From positions 1,116,001-1,180,000 of the forward strand of contig OZ240221.1 in the NCBI GenBank assembly GCA_965197675.1: DNA of 64,000 bases. The letters are read 5' to 3'. The position numbers were made by a program, and so were the translations under genes. This DNA is from G965197675 sp965197675 (GTDB lineage: Bacteria > Chloroflexota > Dehalococcoidia > Plut-88900). The notes under the pieces are model-generated. The model was not told the origin of the DNA, did not search any database, and saw nothing but the letters and a program-made list of their open reading frames with translations. Below are positions 9,310 through 19,544 of this stretch, piece after piece (positions within the stretch are counted from its first letter, which is position 1; every line of letters begins with the position of its first letter).

Positions 9310-9822
9310 TCAGCCGGTCAACGGGCGGAAACAGGGATTCACCTCAATATCATCGAGGAAGAGAGGAGCATTCCCCGCCCCCCTGGATACCCACTTTCGT
9401 GGGAATGACGAATGGAAAGCCTTTCCGCTTACCCCCTATGCCGCCTGCCTGCAGCAGGCAGGTCATTCCCGTGCATGACACGGGAAACCATCCCCCCCTG
9501 GATCCCACTTTCGTGGGAATGACGAATGAAATGAGCCCCCGCTCACTCTGAGCTTGTCGAAGGGAGTGAGCGGGGGGCAAAAGAAAACATCCCGTCATTC
9601 TCGTGCTTGACACGGGAACCCATCCTCCCCCCTGGATTCCCACTTTCGTGGGAATGACGAATGAAACGAGCCCCCGCCCCGCTCAAATGGTTCCCTTCGG
9701 TAAACTCAGGATAAACTCTAAGCTCACCATGAGCGGGGGTGTGCTATATATCCCGCTCATGTGGTTCCCTTCGGTAAACTCAGGATAAACTCTAAGCTCA
9801 CCATGGGCGGGTGGGGCAAGTT
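9310..9822. repeat. Interspersed repeat field 1 (REP-like and GAGC-type units)
   Basis: This block holds at least three copies of the hairpin CCCACTTTCGTGGGAATGACG (for example 9391-9411, 9503-9522 and near 9640-9660). It also has two copies of TCATTCYCGTG...ACACGGGAA (near 9460 and 9597) and a CCTGCCTGCAGCAGGCAGG palindrome near 9450. Two nearly identical copies of a 60-bp unit containing GGTTCCCTTCGGTAAACTC and ending GCTCACCATG lie at about 9689-9740 and 9762-9805. No coding is supported here; the ORFs drawn through it are artefacts of the repeats. Confidence 0.85.
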
Positions 9823-9823
9823 C

Positions 9824-9853
9824 TTGACACTCTCTCACAGGAGGGCATATAAT
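9824..9853 (+). promoter_or_regulatory. Sigma-70 type promoter upstream of pyrG
   Basis: A perfect TTGACA (9824-9829) and a perfect TATAAT (9848-9853) are separated by 18 bases. It lies right at the edge of the repeat field and points at pyrG, whose ATG is 268 bases downstream. The implied leader (about 9860-10120) has no convincing ORF and no recognised riboswitch; it could hold a regulatory structure. Confidence 0.75.
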
Positions 9854-10120
9854 CGCGATCAAGGAAGCATTTAATGCAGCCCATCCTCATGCAAGCAATC
9901 GATATCTCTTCGAGTTTGCATCTGCGCCGCTCAGTCTTTCGCCGCTCCACGAAACGGAGTCCGCTATCATACAGTTTCAGTATTTACTGAACGTAGATAA
10001 GCCAGACACAGCGCCGCCAGTATCTGCAGTTGGCAGATCAGGGTTGCTGCCCCATCTACCCTCCGACCGCATAACGTCCGCGTCAAGACCACACGCCAAG
10101 CCATCCAAGGCTGGAAGCTG

Positions 10121-11770
10121 ATGCCCAAGTACATTTTTGTCACGGGCGGCGTAGTTAGCTCAGTAGGCAAGGGCTTAACCGTCGCCTCCATAGGCAGGCT
10201 CCTAAAGGGCTATGGCATCTCCGTCTCAGTCCAGAAGCTCGACCCGTATCTCAACGTAGACCCTGGAACCATGTCTCCATATCAACATGGTGAAGTGTTT
10301 GTAACACAGGACGGTGGAGAGACCGATCTGGACCTGGGCCACTACGAGCGGTTCATAGACGTCGAGCTAACCAAGATATCCAACGTGACGGCCGGCGAGG
10401 TCTACAGCTCCGTAATATCAAAGGAGAGGAGAGGCGACTTCCTTGGCGGGACCATACAAGCGGTGCCCCACGTAACCAATGAGATAAAGGCTCGCATCAG
10501 ACGCATCGCCGACGAAACAGGCGCATCTGTTGTTATCGTCGAGGTGGGCGGCACCATCGGCGACATCGAAGGCCTACCCTTCCTCGAATCCATCCGTCAG
10601 ATGCGGCGCGAGATAGGCAGGGAGAACGTCCTCAACATTCACGTCACCTGGCTGCCTTACATCTCGGCTACCGGCGAGCTGAAGACCAAACCCACCCAGC
10701 ACAGCGTCAAGGAGCTCAGGGGCATCGGTCTCCAGCCCGACGTGATAGTGTGTCGCGCAGATCATGACGTACCCACAGAGATCAAGGAGAAGATAGCCCT
10801 CTTCTGCGACGTGGATAAGAGGGCCGTCATTGCCGCCCCCACTGCTGAGACCATATATGAAGTCCCCCTGATGCTCGAGGAGCAGGGGCTGGGAGAGCTG
10901 ATCAGAGACAGACTCTCCTTTCCCGGCAACGGCACGGACCTGCGAGACTGGAGTGAGCTTGTATACAGAATAAAAGCCCCAAAGGAGCCTCTTTCCATAG
11001 CCATCGTCGGGAAGTACGTAGAGCTTCCAGACGCCTATTGCTCCGTTAGAGAGTCCCTGCATCACGCTGCCCTGCATCACGAACAGGACGTCCAGATATC
11101 CTGGATTCACTCGGAAGACCTCGAAAAGGATGGTTGGGAGGACCACCTCCGCTATGCCAGCGGCATAGTTGTCCCCGGCGGCTTCGGTCCTCGGGGTATC
11201 GAGGGGATGATAAGGGCAGCCAGGTATAGCAGAGAAAATCAAGTTCCCTATCTAGGCTTGTGCCTGGGTATGCAGGTTATGGCCATAGAGTTCGCCCGGC
11301 GCGTGATGAGCTCGGACGAACCCAACTCCACCGAGTTCGATGCGGAGACGGGGGACCCGGTCATATATCTGCTGCCCGATCAGGAGAAGGCCACGGACAA
11401 GGGCGGGACCATGCGTCTCGGCAGCTACCCTTGCCGTACAGTGCCCAACACTATAGCCGGCCGGGCATACCTGGGGCAGACCGTATCTGAGAGGCATCGA
11501 CACCGGTTCGAGTTCAACAACGCCTATAAAGAGACGCTGAGCCGGAAGGGCATGGTCTTCAGTGGGCTCTCTCCGGATGGTGAGCTGGTGGAGATAATCG
11601 AGCTGAGGGGGCACCCCTTCATGTTGGGATGCCAGTTCCATCCGGAGTTTCGCTCAAGGCCCTATCGGTCTCACCCTCTTTTCAAGGAGTTTGTTGGAGC
11701 GGCCAAGAGAACGTTGAGAGAGGGCGGGCAGCACTCTCTGCCCATTGTCCCCGAGGAAATTAGCGTATAG
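10121..11770 (+). CDS. pyrG: CTP synthase
   Basis: This 549-aa enzyme converts UTP to CTP with ATP and glutamine. The N-terminal synthetase domain starts with the hallmark KYIFVTGGVVSSVGKGL and includes SVQKLDPYLNVDPGTM. The C-terminal class I glutamine amidotransferase domain has PGGFGPRGIEG, the nucleophile Cys381 in GLCLGMQ, and the histidine and glutamate of CQFHPEFRSRP. The length is normal. The ATG follows a modest AAGGCTGGAAG site. It stands alone between two repeat fields with a strong promoter 268 bases upstream. Confidence 0.98.
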   Translation: MPKYIFVTGGVVSSVGKGLTVASIGRLLKGYGISVSVQKLDPYLNVDPGTMSPYQHGEVFVTQDGGETDLDLGHYERFIDVELTKISNVTAGEVYSSVISKERRGDFLGGTIQAVPHVTNEIKARIRRIADETGASVVIVEVGGTIGDIEGLPFLESIRQMRREIGRENVLNIHVTWLPYISATGELKTKPTQHSVKELRGIGLQPDVIVCRADHDVPTEIKEKIALFCDVDKRAVIAAPTAETIYEVPLMLEEQGLGELIRDRLSFPGNGTDLRDWSELVYRIKAPKEPLSIAIVGKYVELPDAYCSVRESLHHAALHHEQDVQISWIHSEDLEKDGWEDHLRYASGIVVPGGFGPRGIEGMIRAARYSRENQVPYLGLCLGMQVMAIEFARRVMSSDEPNSTEFDAETGDPVIYLLPDQEKATDKGGTMRLGSYPCRTVPNTIAGRAYLGQTVSERHRHRFEFNNAYKETLSRKGMVFSGLSPDGELVEIIELRGHPFMLGCQFHPEFRSRPYRSHPLFKEFVGAAKRTLREGGQHSLPIVPEEISV

Positions 11771-11974
11771 ACAAGCTTGACGTAATTATGTTAAAGTATC
11801 AGTTGACACCTGAGCCTTGCCGCACACATCGACGCCAGTCAGTTCTCTAAGCCTCGACGCCAATCGCCATAGCTCAGCCTAGTTGCCAGCCGTTTCCAAA
11901 TACAGGCCAGACTACTAGATTTAGAAGCCTGAAAAGATTGCACCATGGCCGCGCATAAAAAAGTACAACCTTAC

Positions 11975-12285
11975 CCGCTAATGGTGAGCCTGGAGTTTGT
12001 CCTGAGCCTGACGAAGAGAACCAAATGAGCGAAACCCCATCCCCCCCGCTCACCCTGAGCTTGTCGAAGGAAGTGAGCGGAGGCCAAAATAAACATCCCG
12101 TCATTCTCGTGCATGACACGGGAACCCATCCCCCCACCCCCTGGATTCCCACTTTCGTGGGAATGACGAATGGAAAGCCTTTCCGCCCACCCCCTATGCC
12201 GCCTGCCTGCAGCAGGCAGGTCATTCCCGTGCTTGACACGGGAATCCATCCCCCACTCGCACCCTTCGACAGGATCAGGACGAGC
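11975..12285. repeat. Interspersed repeat field 2
   Basis: Downstream of pyrG the sequence has a GCTAATGGTGAGCCTGG...GAACCAAATGAGCG unit, then CTCACCCTGAGCTTGTCGAAGG with its inverted partner AGTGAGCGG. A double-hairpin unit follows (TCATTCTCGTGCATGACACGGGAA to GGGAATGACGAATGG, about 12100-12170), then the CCTGCCTGCAGCAGGCAGG palindrome and another GTGCTTGACACGGGAATCC hairpin (12198-12250). Between 11771 and 11975 nothing recognisable was seen. Confidence 0.8.
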
Positions 12286-12362
12286 AGTGCTTGACATCTT
12301 GCATTCGGAATCGACTATCGCTTCATTAGTATCCCCCGCCCATAGGGCAACGAGGTAACCCC

Positions 12363-13670
<1,308 letters not shown>

Positions 13671-13671
13671 C

Positions 13672-13880
13672 CCCCTATGCTGCCTGCTGCAGGCAGGTCA
13701 TTCTCGTGCATGACACGGGAATCCATCCCCCCCCTGGATTCCCACTTTCGTGGGAAAGACGGATGGAACAACCTCCCGCCCACCCCCATGCGCGGAGGCG
13801 TGCTGTATATCCCGCTCACCCTGAACTGGTCGAAGGGCATGAGAGGTTGAGAAGGGCCTCAATGTCACCGAGCCCGCTCA
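13672..13880. repeat. Interspersed repeat field 3
   Basis: Directly after the rho stop is a GCCTGCTGCAGGCAGG palindrome, then TCATTCTCGTGCATGACACGGGAATCCA and its partner TGGATTCCCACTTTCGTGGGAAAGACG, together one double-hairpin unit (13693-13762). A CCGCTCACCCTGAACTGGTCGAAGG-type unit follows near 13815-13845. The unit could act as a transcription end point for rho, but it has no T-run. Confidence 0.8.
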
Positions 13881-13977
13881 ACAAAAGAATCCACCTCGGA
13901 AAGCATCACCTTTGATGAAACTGCCCTACGTTGTAGCACTGGCGTCGCTAGTGCAGGATAGTTCCGAAGTAGCAGTG

Positions 13978-13986
13978 TGCTATAAT
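13978..13986 (+). promoter_or_regulatory. Extended -10 promoter of the SDH-like protease
   Basis: TGCTATAAT (TG-N-TATAAT) lies 28 bases before the first ATG at 14015. Transcription would begin near 13993, leaving a leader of about 20 bases without a Shine-Dalgarno. No consensus -35 is visible at the expected spacing. Confidence 0.5.
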
Positions 13987-14014
13987 TACCGTCACACTTT
14001 GCAATAGTAATTTA

Positions 14015-14920
14015 ATGATTTCTCGGATGTCCGACAGCGACTCGGAACCTCGTCTCCCACAAACGAATCCCGCCACGAGTGACACGATAGCCATTGAATG
14101 GCTTCATGCCAAGCTTGAAGAGATCGAAGCGCATTGCAATTCTGATGCACTGACCGTATACGGACAGATCACGTCACCTATTGACCACCAAGTCAGACTG
14201 GCCGTCGAGAGCCTGCCGCATCCACGGGACAGCTTACTGGTTATCATCGATACCCCAGGCGGAATCGTAGAAATCGCTGAACGCATCGTGAATACCCTGC
14301 GACACTACTATCACGAAGTGAAGTTCCTGATACCCGACAGTGCGATGTCAGCTGGAACCGTGCTCGTAATGTCAGGAGACGCTATCCTAATGGATCACTT
14401 TTCCCGTCTGGGACCAATAGACCCGCAGGTCTACATTGAGGGGAAGCCGATAGCGACCTCCGTCCTGTCCTACCTTGAGCAGTTCGAACGCCTAGTAAGG
14501 AAATCCGAGGAAGGGACGCTGACCAGTGCGGAGCTAGTGCTTCTCCAGAAGCTTGACCTAGCTGACTTGCGGCAGTACGAGTTGGCCGCAGAACTGTCAG
14601 TGAACCTTATCCGAGAGTGGCTCGTTCACTACAAATTCAAGGACTGGTCCAAGCGCAGCTCCACAGGCCAACCCGTTACATCACAGGAAAAAACTGCCCG
14701 CGCGGAAGAAATCGCCCGTGCGCTGAATGACCAGGAAAGATGGGGCACCCATAACCGGATGATTAACCGTGACGCCCTCACTGAACTGGGTCTCAGGATA
14801 GATGACCTAGAATCCGACCGAGAATTGAGTGACCTAGTCAAAGCATACTTCTGGTTCTTCCGAGACTTTGCGTTTAGGATTCAGCAAAATATCCTGGTTC
14901 ACAGTCGTCAGTATATCTAA
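14015..14920 (+). CDS. ClpP/SDH-family serine protease-like protein
   Basis: This 301-aa protein has the crotonase/ClpP fold pattern of the SDH_sah (serine dehydrogenase proteinase) and SppA-like families. It shows LLVIIDTPGGIVEIAERI, then SAMSAGTVLVMSGDAILMD with candidate nucleophile Ser112 in the MSAGT context, and SRLGPIDPQV. There is no signal peptide or membrane helix, so it is probably cytoplasmic. The family is described as ATP-independent proteases, often annotated only by fold. A second in-frame ATG at 14027 is equally possible. It is followed 11 bp later by a small gene with a strong ribosome-binding site, and the pair is bracketed by repeat fields. The peptidase family is likely; the substrate is unknown. 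Confidence 0.7.
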   Translation: MISRMSDSDSEPRLPQTNPATSDTIAIEWLHAKLEEIEAHCNSDALTVYGQITSPIDHQVRLAVESLPHPRDSLLVIIDTPGGIVEIAERIVNTLRHYYHEVKFLIPDSAMSAGTVLVMSGDAILMDHFSRLGPIDPQVYIEGKPIATSVLSYLEQFERLVRKSEEGTLTSAELVLLQKLDLADLRQYELAAELSVNLIREWLVHYKFKDWSKRSSTGQPVTSQEKTARAEEIARALNDQERWGTHNRMINRDALTELGLRIDDLESDRELSDLVKAYFWFFRDFAFRIQQNILVHSRQYI

Positions 14921-14931
14921 GGAGGCGTACC

Positions 14932-15153
14932 ATGGAGAGTGATACCCGATTCCTACTCACAGGGGACCAGATCGCAAAAAATCCGGCTGTTGACGCCAAA
15001 GTGGTCAAAGAAGCTGAGCGGGCCCGCAAAGAGCTCGAAGCTCTAGGCGTTTGGGAAGAGAGCGGAAGCCGAGTGAGAAATCCCTTTGAAGTCAAACCAG
15101 ACTTGAGGCCCCATGGGCAGAAAATAGCCCGGCTTATCGCGCAAAGCGAATAG
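14932..15153 (+). CDS. Small partner protein of the SDH-like protease
   Basis: This 73-aa protein starts at an ATG with AAGGAGG seven bases upstream, 11 bp after the protease stop, so the two are certainly co-transcribed. It is charged, with a predicted helix around residues 18-38 (AKVVKEAERARKELEALGVW), followed by a NPFEVKPD segment and a basic helix. I recognise no family. An adaptor, inhibitor or substrate of the upstream protease is a reasonable guess from context only. Confidence 0.6.
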   Translation: MESDTRFLLTGDQIAKNPAVDAKVVKEAERARKELEALGVWEESGSRVRNPFEVKPDLRPHGQKIARLIAQSE

Positions 15154-15179
15154 CGACTTCGTCGCCAAGAAAGAACTCC

Positions 15180-15352
15180 CCGCCCCCCCAGAAACTCCCA
15201 CCTAGGGAGTCCAGAGGGAACCATCCCCCATACCCCCCTGCCTGCTGCAGGCAGGGGGGTATGGGGGATGTGCCCCCATATATAAAACTCTACCTGGGTG
15301 GGCTGGGTGGGAAACAAGACATTTGCCTTTGTAGAACGAGCTGAACAGGAGG
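15180..15352. repeat. Long repeat element, copy A, with 24-bp perfect hairpin
   Basis: This copy of the ~110-170 bp interspersed element includes CCTAGGGAGTCCAGAGGGA, TGTGCCCCCATATA, the CTACCTGGGTGGG core and the end CAAGACATTTGCCTTTG. It has been expanded by a perfect inverted repeat, arms 15222-15245 and 15247-15270 with a single-base loop. Related copies lie near 20640, 21070, 23985, 32610, 53920, 55620 and 57290. Confidence 0.75.
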
Positions 15353-15429
15353 GTAGGGCAAAATCTGCCTGCGACAGGCAGATCCAAAACTCAAAATGCG
15401 AATTGCCCTGTCCAGGCGCCGTTTAGGGC

Positions 15430-15460
15430 TTGACAACACAATGGGAGTAGGTGTTATTAT
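15430..15460 (+). promoter_or_regulatory. Promoter of the large surface protein
   Basis: A perfect TTGACA at 15430-15435 is followed by TATTAT at 15455-15460 (19-base spacer; GTTATT at 17 is an alternative). It precedes the surface-protein ATG at 15750 by about 290 bases. The leader contains a short translated-looking ORF at 15628. Confidence 0.55.
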
Positions 15461-15627
15461 CTACCACGAACGTCAGAGGGCCCCTTGCACCCCTTGACAA
15501 GGGTGGTAAGATTATTTGGTAAAAATTAGAACTGGTTTAAAATCATTCCCAATATCACTAGCTCGGTAGAGAGAGATAGCGGTTTAGGTACTGTCCGCAA
15601 AAGGAGGTGCAATCGGAGGAATACATA

Positions 15628-15681
15628 ATGGAGGAAGCAACCAGCGCTCGCAAGCTTTTAACAGCAGCAGTTTTATTTTAG
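15628..15681 (+). CDS. Candidate 17-codon leader peptide
   Basis: An ATG preceded by GGAGGA eight bases upstream (and AAGGAGG further up at 15601) opens a 17-codon frame encoding MEEATSARKLLTAAVLF and ending at TAG 15679-15681. A T-rich stretch (TTGTATTTTTTTG) follows directly. It lies inside the 290-base leader of the surface-protein gene. The placement suggests a translated leader that couples to or modulates expression of the downstream gene, but no amino-acid run typical of classical attenuation is present. It could be chance; the double ribosome-binding site is the main support. Confidence 0.4.
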   Translation: MEEATSARKLLTAAVLF

Positions 15682-15749
15682 TTGTATTTTTTTGTTTTAC
15701 AGGAAACGGGTTCCAGAATCCACAAACCTCAGAGTAAGGGGGCAAACAT

Positions 15750-18700
15750 ATGAGTAAGAAGGGTAAGATACTGTCCATGGCGACGGTATTGCTTTTGGTC
15801 TTATCCTTGGTGGCAGTGATACCGGCCGGGCTCGCAGGGGCCCAGGTCACTGGCGCTGTCAAGTTCATAGACGATGAAGGGAACGAGGTGGAGTTCTATT
15901 CCACCTCGCTAGCAGATCCTGACAACCCTGATGGAGACCGCTACGATGTGGTCACCGTCCAGGTGGAGGACGCAGATGAGGACAATGAGACGATCGGAGT
16001 GGTTAGGTTTACCCTTACGAGTGATACCTCTGATTTCGATCTCACCAACGTAGCAGGTCCCACACTTCAGGCGTTCTTCCAGGGCGAGCGATCAGAAAGG
16101 ACCACGTTCACGTTTGAACATCCTGATGGCCGAGATGGCATCAACGGTAATGCAGATGACATTGACGCAAACGCTGGTGATGCCGGTGCGGCGGAAATGT
16201 GTCTTGAGAGTAACACTGCAGGCCAGTGGGTATGTACGCTCCCTGCAGGACACCAGTTGGGCGACGCCAACGAGGACGGCGCCTACGACGCGGAAGATGC
16301 GAGCTACGTCCGGGACACCACCGCTTCGGACATAGTAACTCAGACCGACGTGGATGGTGATACAGGTTCCCCGATCGTTGTGGTAAGTCCTGGAAACGAT
16401 GCGATGGGATACCCCACCATCACTATCGAGTATGAAACGGCACCCGATACGGTACCCGATACTGACGGGTCAGACAGCGTTACCCTCTCCTACGAGACCT
16501 ACGACTACAACATAAGAGAACCGTCGCTCACGCCCATCGACCTGAGCGGAGCTTCCGTCAGAGCAGGCGCCAGCTTCGATAATTTACTCAACCGCTACTC
16601 TGCCATATCCGCCGACAGTCTCGCCGGAACCATAGAAACGAGTGAGGTTCCAGGCGATACGGGTACGGACAACGATGACACCAGGGTTGTCATCTCGTTC
16701 AGGTACGACCAGACCGACACCATCGAGAGTGTCCAGGTGAGAAGCGGCACCTCCGGCGCCAACAACGCCGTTACCCTAGACCTCACCGAGACCAGGGCCG
16801 ACAGCGGCCAGTTTACCAACACCGTCGGCCTGGTAACCGTCGACGAGTTGAAGATCATCAGGGACGCCGCCAGAGCGACCTTCGCCGACACCACGCAAGC
16901 GGTAGATGACGATGGTAACCCCATCAATGATGATACAACTAATACCCCAGATGTCGATGAAAGTGTGGCCGATGCGGACCCGCTCACAGTTACTACCATT
17001 GGTTCTGTTACCCCTGGGAATGGTACTCTTACCACTGGCACCGCCTACAGAATGGACAACGACGAGGAGATAGACGACCCCCTCGAGTTGCTGGCGGAAA
17101 TCGCACGGGGCCCCGATGGGGAGGTTGATACTACGGACAACTCTGATGGCAACACTGCGCTTGCCAATAGATTGAGCAGCATGCTTGACGAGCTTGGACT
17201 GGAAGCTACAAACACCCCTGAGGAGTTGATGGACCGGCTGCTTGTCGTGGCCGACGGCGACACCATTACCGCCACCTACAACGACCGCAGCCCCTCCGCC
17301 GCACGGCGGGGCACGGCAACGGTGGACCTGTCGCCTCCCACCATAAACGTCATCGAGCCGGCCAACAACCTGCGGACCCGGGACAACACGCCCAGGTTCC
17401 ACGTGCAGGTGATTGACACCGGCGCCGGCATCGCCGAGGGTGAGGATGTTTCGCTCTTCATAGGCGATTCTGATGACCCGCAGACAACGGTTCCGGTGGC
17501 CATAGACGACGGCTTCCGAGTCGAGTTCATACCCACCGAGCGCCTGAACGATGGACGTGTGGAGTGGTTCATTCAGGCAACCGACGCCGTCGGTAACAAC
17601 GTGGCCGACGAGCCCGGCGGTTCGGGAGACTCATTCGTGCTCCACGTAGACATAGCTCCCATAGGCGAGTTCAACGCCTATACAGGGTTCGGCGTCAACG
17701 ACGCCGGCACGGCCCGCACCAGGAGCGCCAACACCGCCGTACAGGTGTCCTTCGAGGAGCCTGTGGACGGCGAGTCCATCGCCGCCGGCGACTTCGAGGT
17801 CTCTGGCGTTACCCCGCAGGCCGCCTTCCACGCCGCCCTGCTGGAGAACACGGTGACGGCGACCGTTACTACAGAGACCGTTGACGTTGAGGGTGAATCT
17901 GTAGAGCAAGTAGTTAGAACATTCGACATTGGTGAGTTTGCAGCAGTCGATACCGACGAGGACGAGAGCTACGGCGACGAGTACACAGTACGCGACGCAG
18001 ACGGCAACTCTCTTCCCGTCGCCTCGGAAGGAACGGACGCCGCCATGGTTGCGCTCACCTCCCTGGCTGACATAGAAGCCGGTGACGAGATAACCATCAC
18101 CTACACCTTCGACGCCAGCCAGATGGTGTTCCTGACCGTGGCCGCTTTGGATGACGACGCCACCCCAAGGGTGGAGATCGTCGACGAGATCTCCGACTCG
18201 GCGGGCAACCTCACCGACGAGGACGACGACGTCACCGCCGAGGCCGAGGACAGGATCAACCCGGTCCTCACCGTAACCCTCGACTCGGACACGGTGGGCG
18301 ACCCGGACGGCAACGGCACCGCCGAGGGCACGATCACCATTACCTCCAGCGAGGCCCTCTCGTCCGCCCCAGAGATCATCTATGGAGATGCCGGATTCGC
18401 AAGTGATGCCGGTACGAGGCTGAGAGAGATCACAGACGACCTGGTCTGGACCCTCGACTACGCCACCGACAACTCGGTGACGGACATGGAAATCACCGCC
18501 GACGGCACAGACAGGTCGGACAACACCGGCACCTCGGAAGCTGTCACTCTGACCACAGACGTTACAGCTCCGGAACTGGCGTCCTTCACCCCGGCAAGGG
18601 AAGCCGACTCGGACGACGCCTCTGAAGGCGTGAACCAGGGTCTGGACAACGTGGTGCGGGTAGCCGCCGACTGGGGGGAGGAGGACACCGTAGCCCTCAC

Positions 18701-19475
18701 GTCCACCCTATCCGGCGGCAGCCTTGACGGCACCGTCGACGTTTCGGCCAACACCTTCGGCGAGGGAAACCTACAGATTCTGGGCATCGTCCTCGATGCC
18801 GGCGACTACACCTGGAGCATCCAGGTGGAGGATGCGATCGGCAACGACAGCGATGAGCAGACCATCAACTTCGAGGTTGTGGCTCCCACCTCCTTCGAGA
18901 TCGACCTGGAGCCAGGCTGGAACCTCATCTCGGTGCCCACCAGACTCGACGCCGCCCTGCCGGGCAGTGTCTTCGGAGATGATAACCCCGCCGTCACCCG
19001 GATCCGCACCTGGAGCCAGACCGACGGCTGGCGGGCCGCCAACTACGTGGTCGTCGCGGACGACCCGGCTACCGCGGACGTTGACGAGTCCTCTGACACC
19101 GGCTGGGCCGGAGACATCCTGGCCCTGAGTCCGGGCGCTGGGTACTACGTCTTCTCCGAGACCGGCGAGAACGTGGAGACCTCTCTCCGCAGGATCCCCG
19201 GACTCGTGACGCCCCCGCCGCCCCAGCCACTGGGTGCCGGCTGGAACCTGATAGGTCCCCAGTTCTTCAACCTGCCCATCACCTCTGAGACCGGTGTGGA
19301 CGCGGACGCCTACCTGATCGACGTGGACTGGTCGGTGGCCTACGGATTCGATGCCGATCCCAGCGTCGGCTTCGATAGGATAGCCCCCGGCGATGACACT
19401 TCTGACGGAGACACGCTCAACGCAGGCTCGGGATACTGGGTCTACCTGACGGCAGACGGAGAGATAGTACACTAG
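15750..19475 (+). CDS. Very large acidic secreted surface (S-layer-like) protein
   Basis: This 1241-aa protein starts at an ATG with AAGGGGG upstream and has a classical signal peptide (KKGKILSMATVLLLVLSLV, probable cleavage after GLAGA near residue 31). The mature part is strongly acidic, Thr/Asp-rich and almost Lys-free. It has DxDxDG-like calcium-binding stretches (DVDGDTG, DANEDGAYD, DPDGNGTAEG) and Ig-like segments (SPPTINVIEPANN; VTAPELASFTPA). The C-terminus has two copies of a module beginning PGWNLISVP (near 1054) and AGWNLIGPQ (near 1162), each ending in a G-Y-x-V segment (AGYYVFSETGE and SGYWVYLTADGE). No LPXTG, SLH domain or membrane anchor is visible. It is likely a cell-surface lattice or adhesin, expressed from its own promoter with a long leader. 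The family is inferred from architecture. Confidence 0.75.
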   Translation: MSKKGKILSMATVLLLVLSLVAVIPAGLAGAQVTGAVKFIDDEGNEVEFYSTSLADPDNPDGDRYDVVTVQVEDADEDNETIGVVRFTLTSDTSDFDLTNVAGPTLQAFFQGERSERTTFTFEHPDGRDGINGNADDIDANAGDAGAAEMCLESNTAGQWVCTLPAGHQLGDANEDGAYDAEDASYVRDTTASDIVTQTDVDGDTGSPIVVVSPGNDAMGYPTITIEYETAPDTVPDTDGSDSVTLSYETYDYNIREPSLTPIDLSGASVRAGASFDNLLNRYSAISADSLAGTIETSEVPGDTGTDNDDTRVVISFRYDQTDTIESVQVRSGTSGANNAVTLDLTETRADSGQFTNTVGLVTVDELKIIRDAARATFADTTQAVDDDGNPINDDTTNTPDVDESVADADPLTVTTIGSVTPGNGTLTTGTAYRMDNDEEIDDPLELLAEIARGPDGEVDTTDNSDGNTALANRLSSMLDELGLEATNTPEELMDRLLVVADGDTITATYNDRSPSAARRGTATVDLSPPTINVIEPANNLRTRDNTPRFHVQVIDTGAGIAEGEDVSLFIGDSDDPQTTVPVAIDDGFRVEFIPTERLNDGRVEWFIQATDAVGNNVADEPGGSGDSFVLHVDIAPIGEFNAYTGFGVNDAGTARTRSANTAVQVSFEEPVDGESIAAGDFEVSGVTPQAAFHAALLENTVTATVTTETVDVEGESVEQVVRTFDIGEFAAVDTDEDESYGDEYTVRDADGNSLPVASEGTDAAMVALTSLADIEAGDEITITYTFDASQMVFLTVAALDDDATPRVEIVDEISDSAGNLTDEDDDVTAEAEDRINPVLTVTLDSDTVGDPDGNGTAEGTITITSSEALSSAPEIIYGDAGFASDAGTRLREITDDLVWTLDYATDNSVTDMEITADGTDRSDNTGTSEAVTLTTDVTAPELASFTPAREADSDDASEGVNQGLDNVVRVAADWGEEDTVALTSTLSGGSLDGTVDVSANTFGEGNLQILGIVLDAGDYTWSIQVEDAIGNDSDEQTINFEVVAPTSFEIDLEPGWNLISVPTRLDAALPGSVFGDDNPAVTRIRTWSQTDGWRAANYVVVADDPATADVDESSDTGWAGDILALSPGAGYYVFSETGENVETSLRRIPGLVTPPPPQPLGAGWNLIGPQFFNLPITSETGVDADAYLIDVDWSVAYGFDADPSVGFDRIAPGDDTSDGDTLNAGSGYWVYLTADGEIVH

Positions 19476-19509
19476 TAGCAGATTAGCCGTTAAAGAATGG
19501 ATTCACGAT

Positions 19510-19541
19510 CCCTCCCTCCCCACGGTTGTGGGGAGGGAGGG
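19510..19541 (+). terminator. Terminator-like hairpin after the surface protein gene
   Basis: A perfect 14-bp stem (arms 19510-19523 and 19528-19541) with a GGTT loop lies 35 bases after the stop codon. It is followed by ATTTGCCTT rather than a clean T-run, so intrinsic termination is plausible but not certain. Confidence 0.55.
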
Positions 19542-19544
19542 ATT

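Noticed and set aside
9350..9643. Apparent small proteins in repeat fields (also near 11874-12297, 19497-19703, 57221-57608)
   Set aside because: Frames run through the hairpin repeats and recur with them; no independent coding evidence.
9861..10120. Riboswitch or leader-peptide control of pyrG
   Set aside because: The leader is long but no known motif, C-run start site or convincing short ORF was identified.
10573..11242. Minus-strand frame of 222 codons inside pyrG
   Set aside because: Antisense shadow of a conserved gene.
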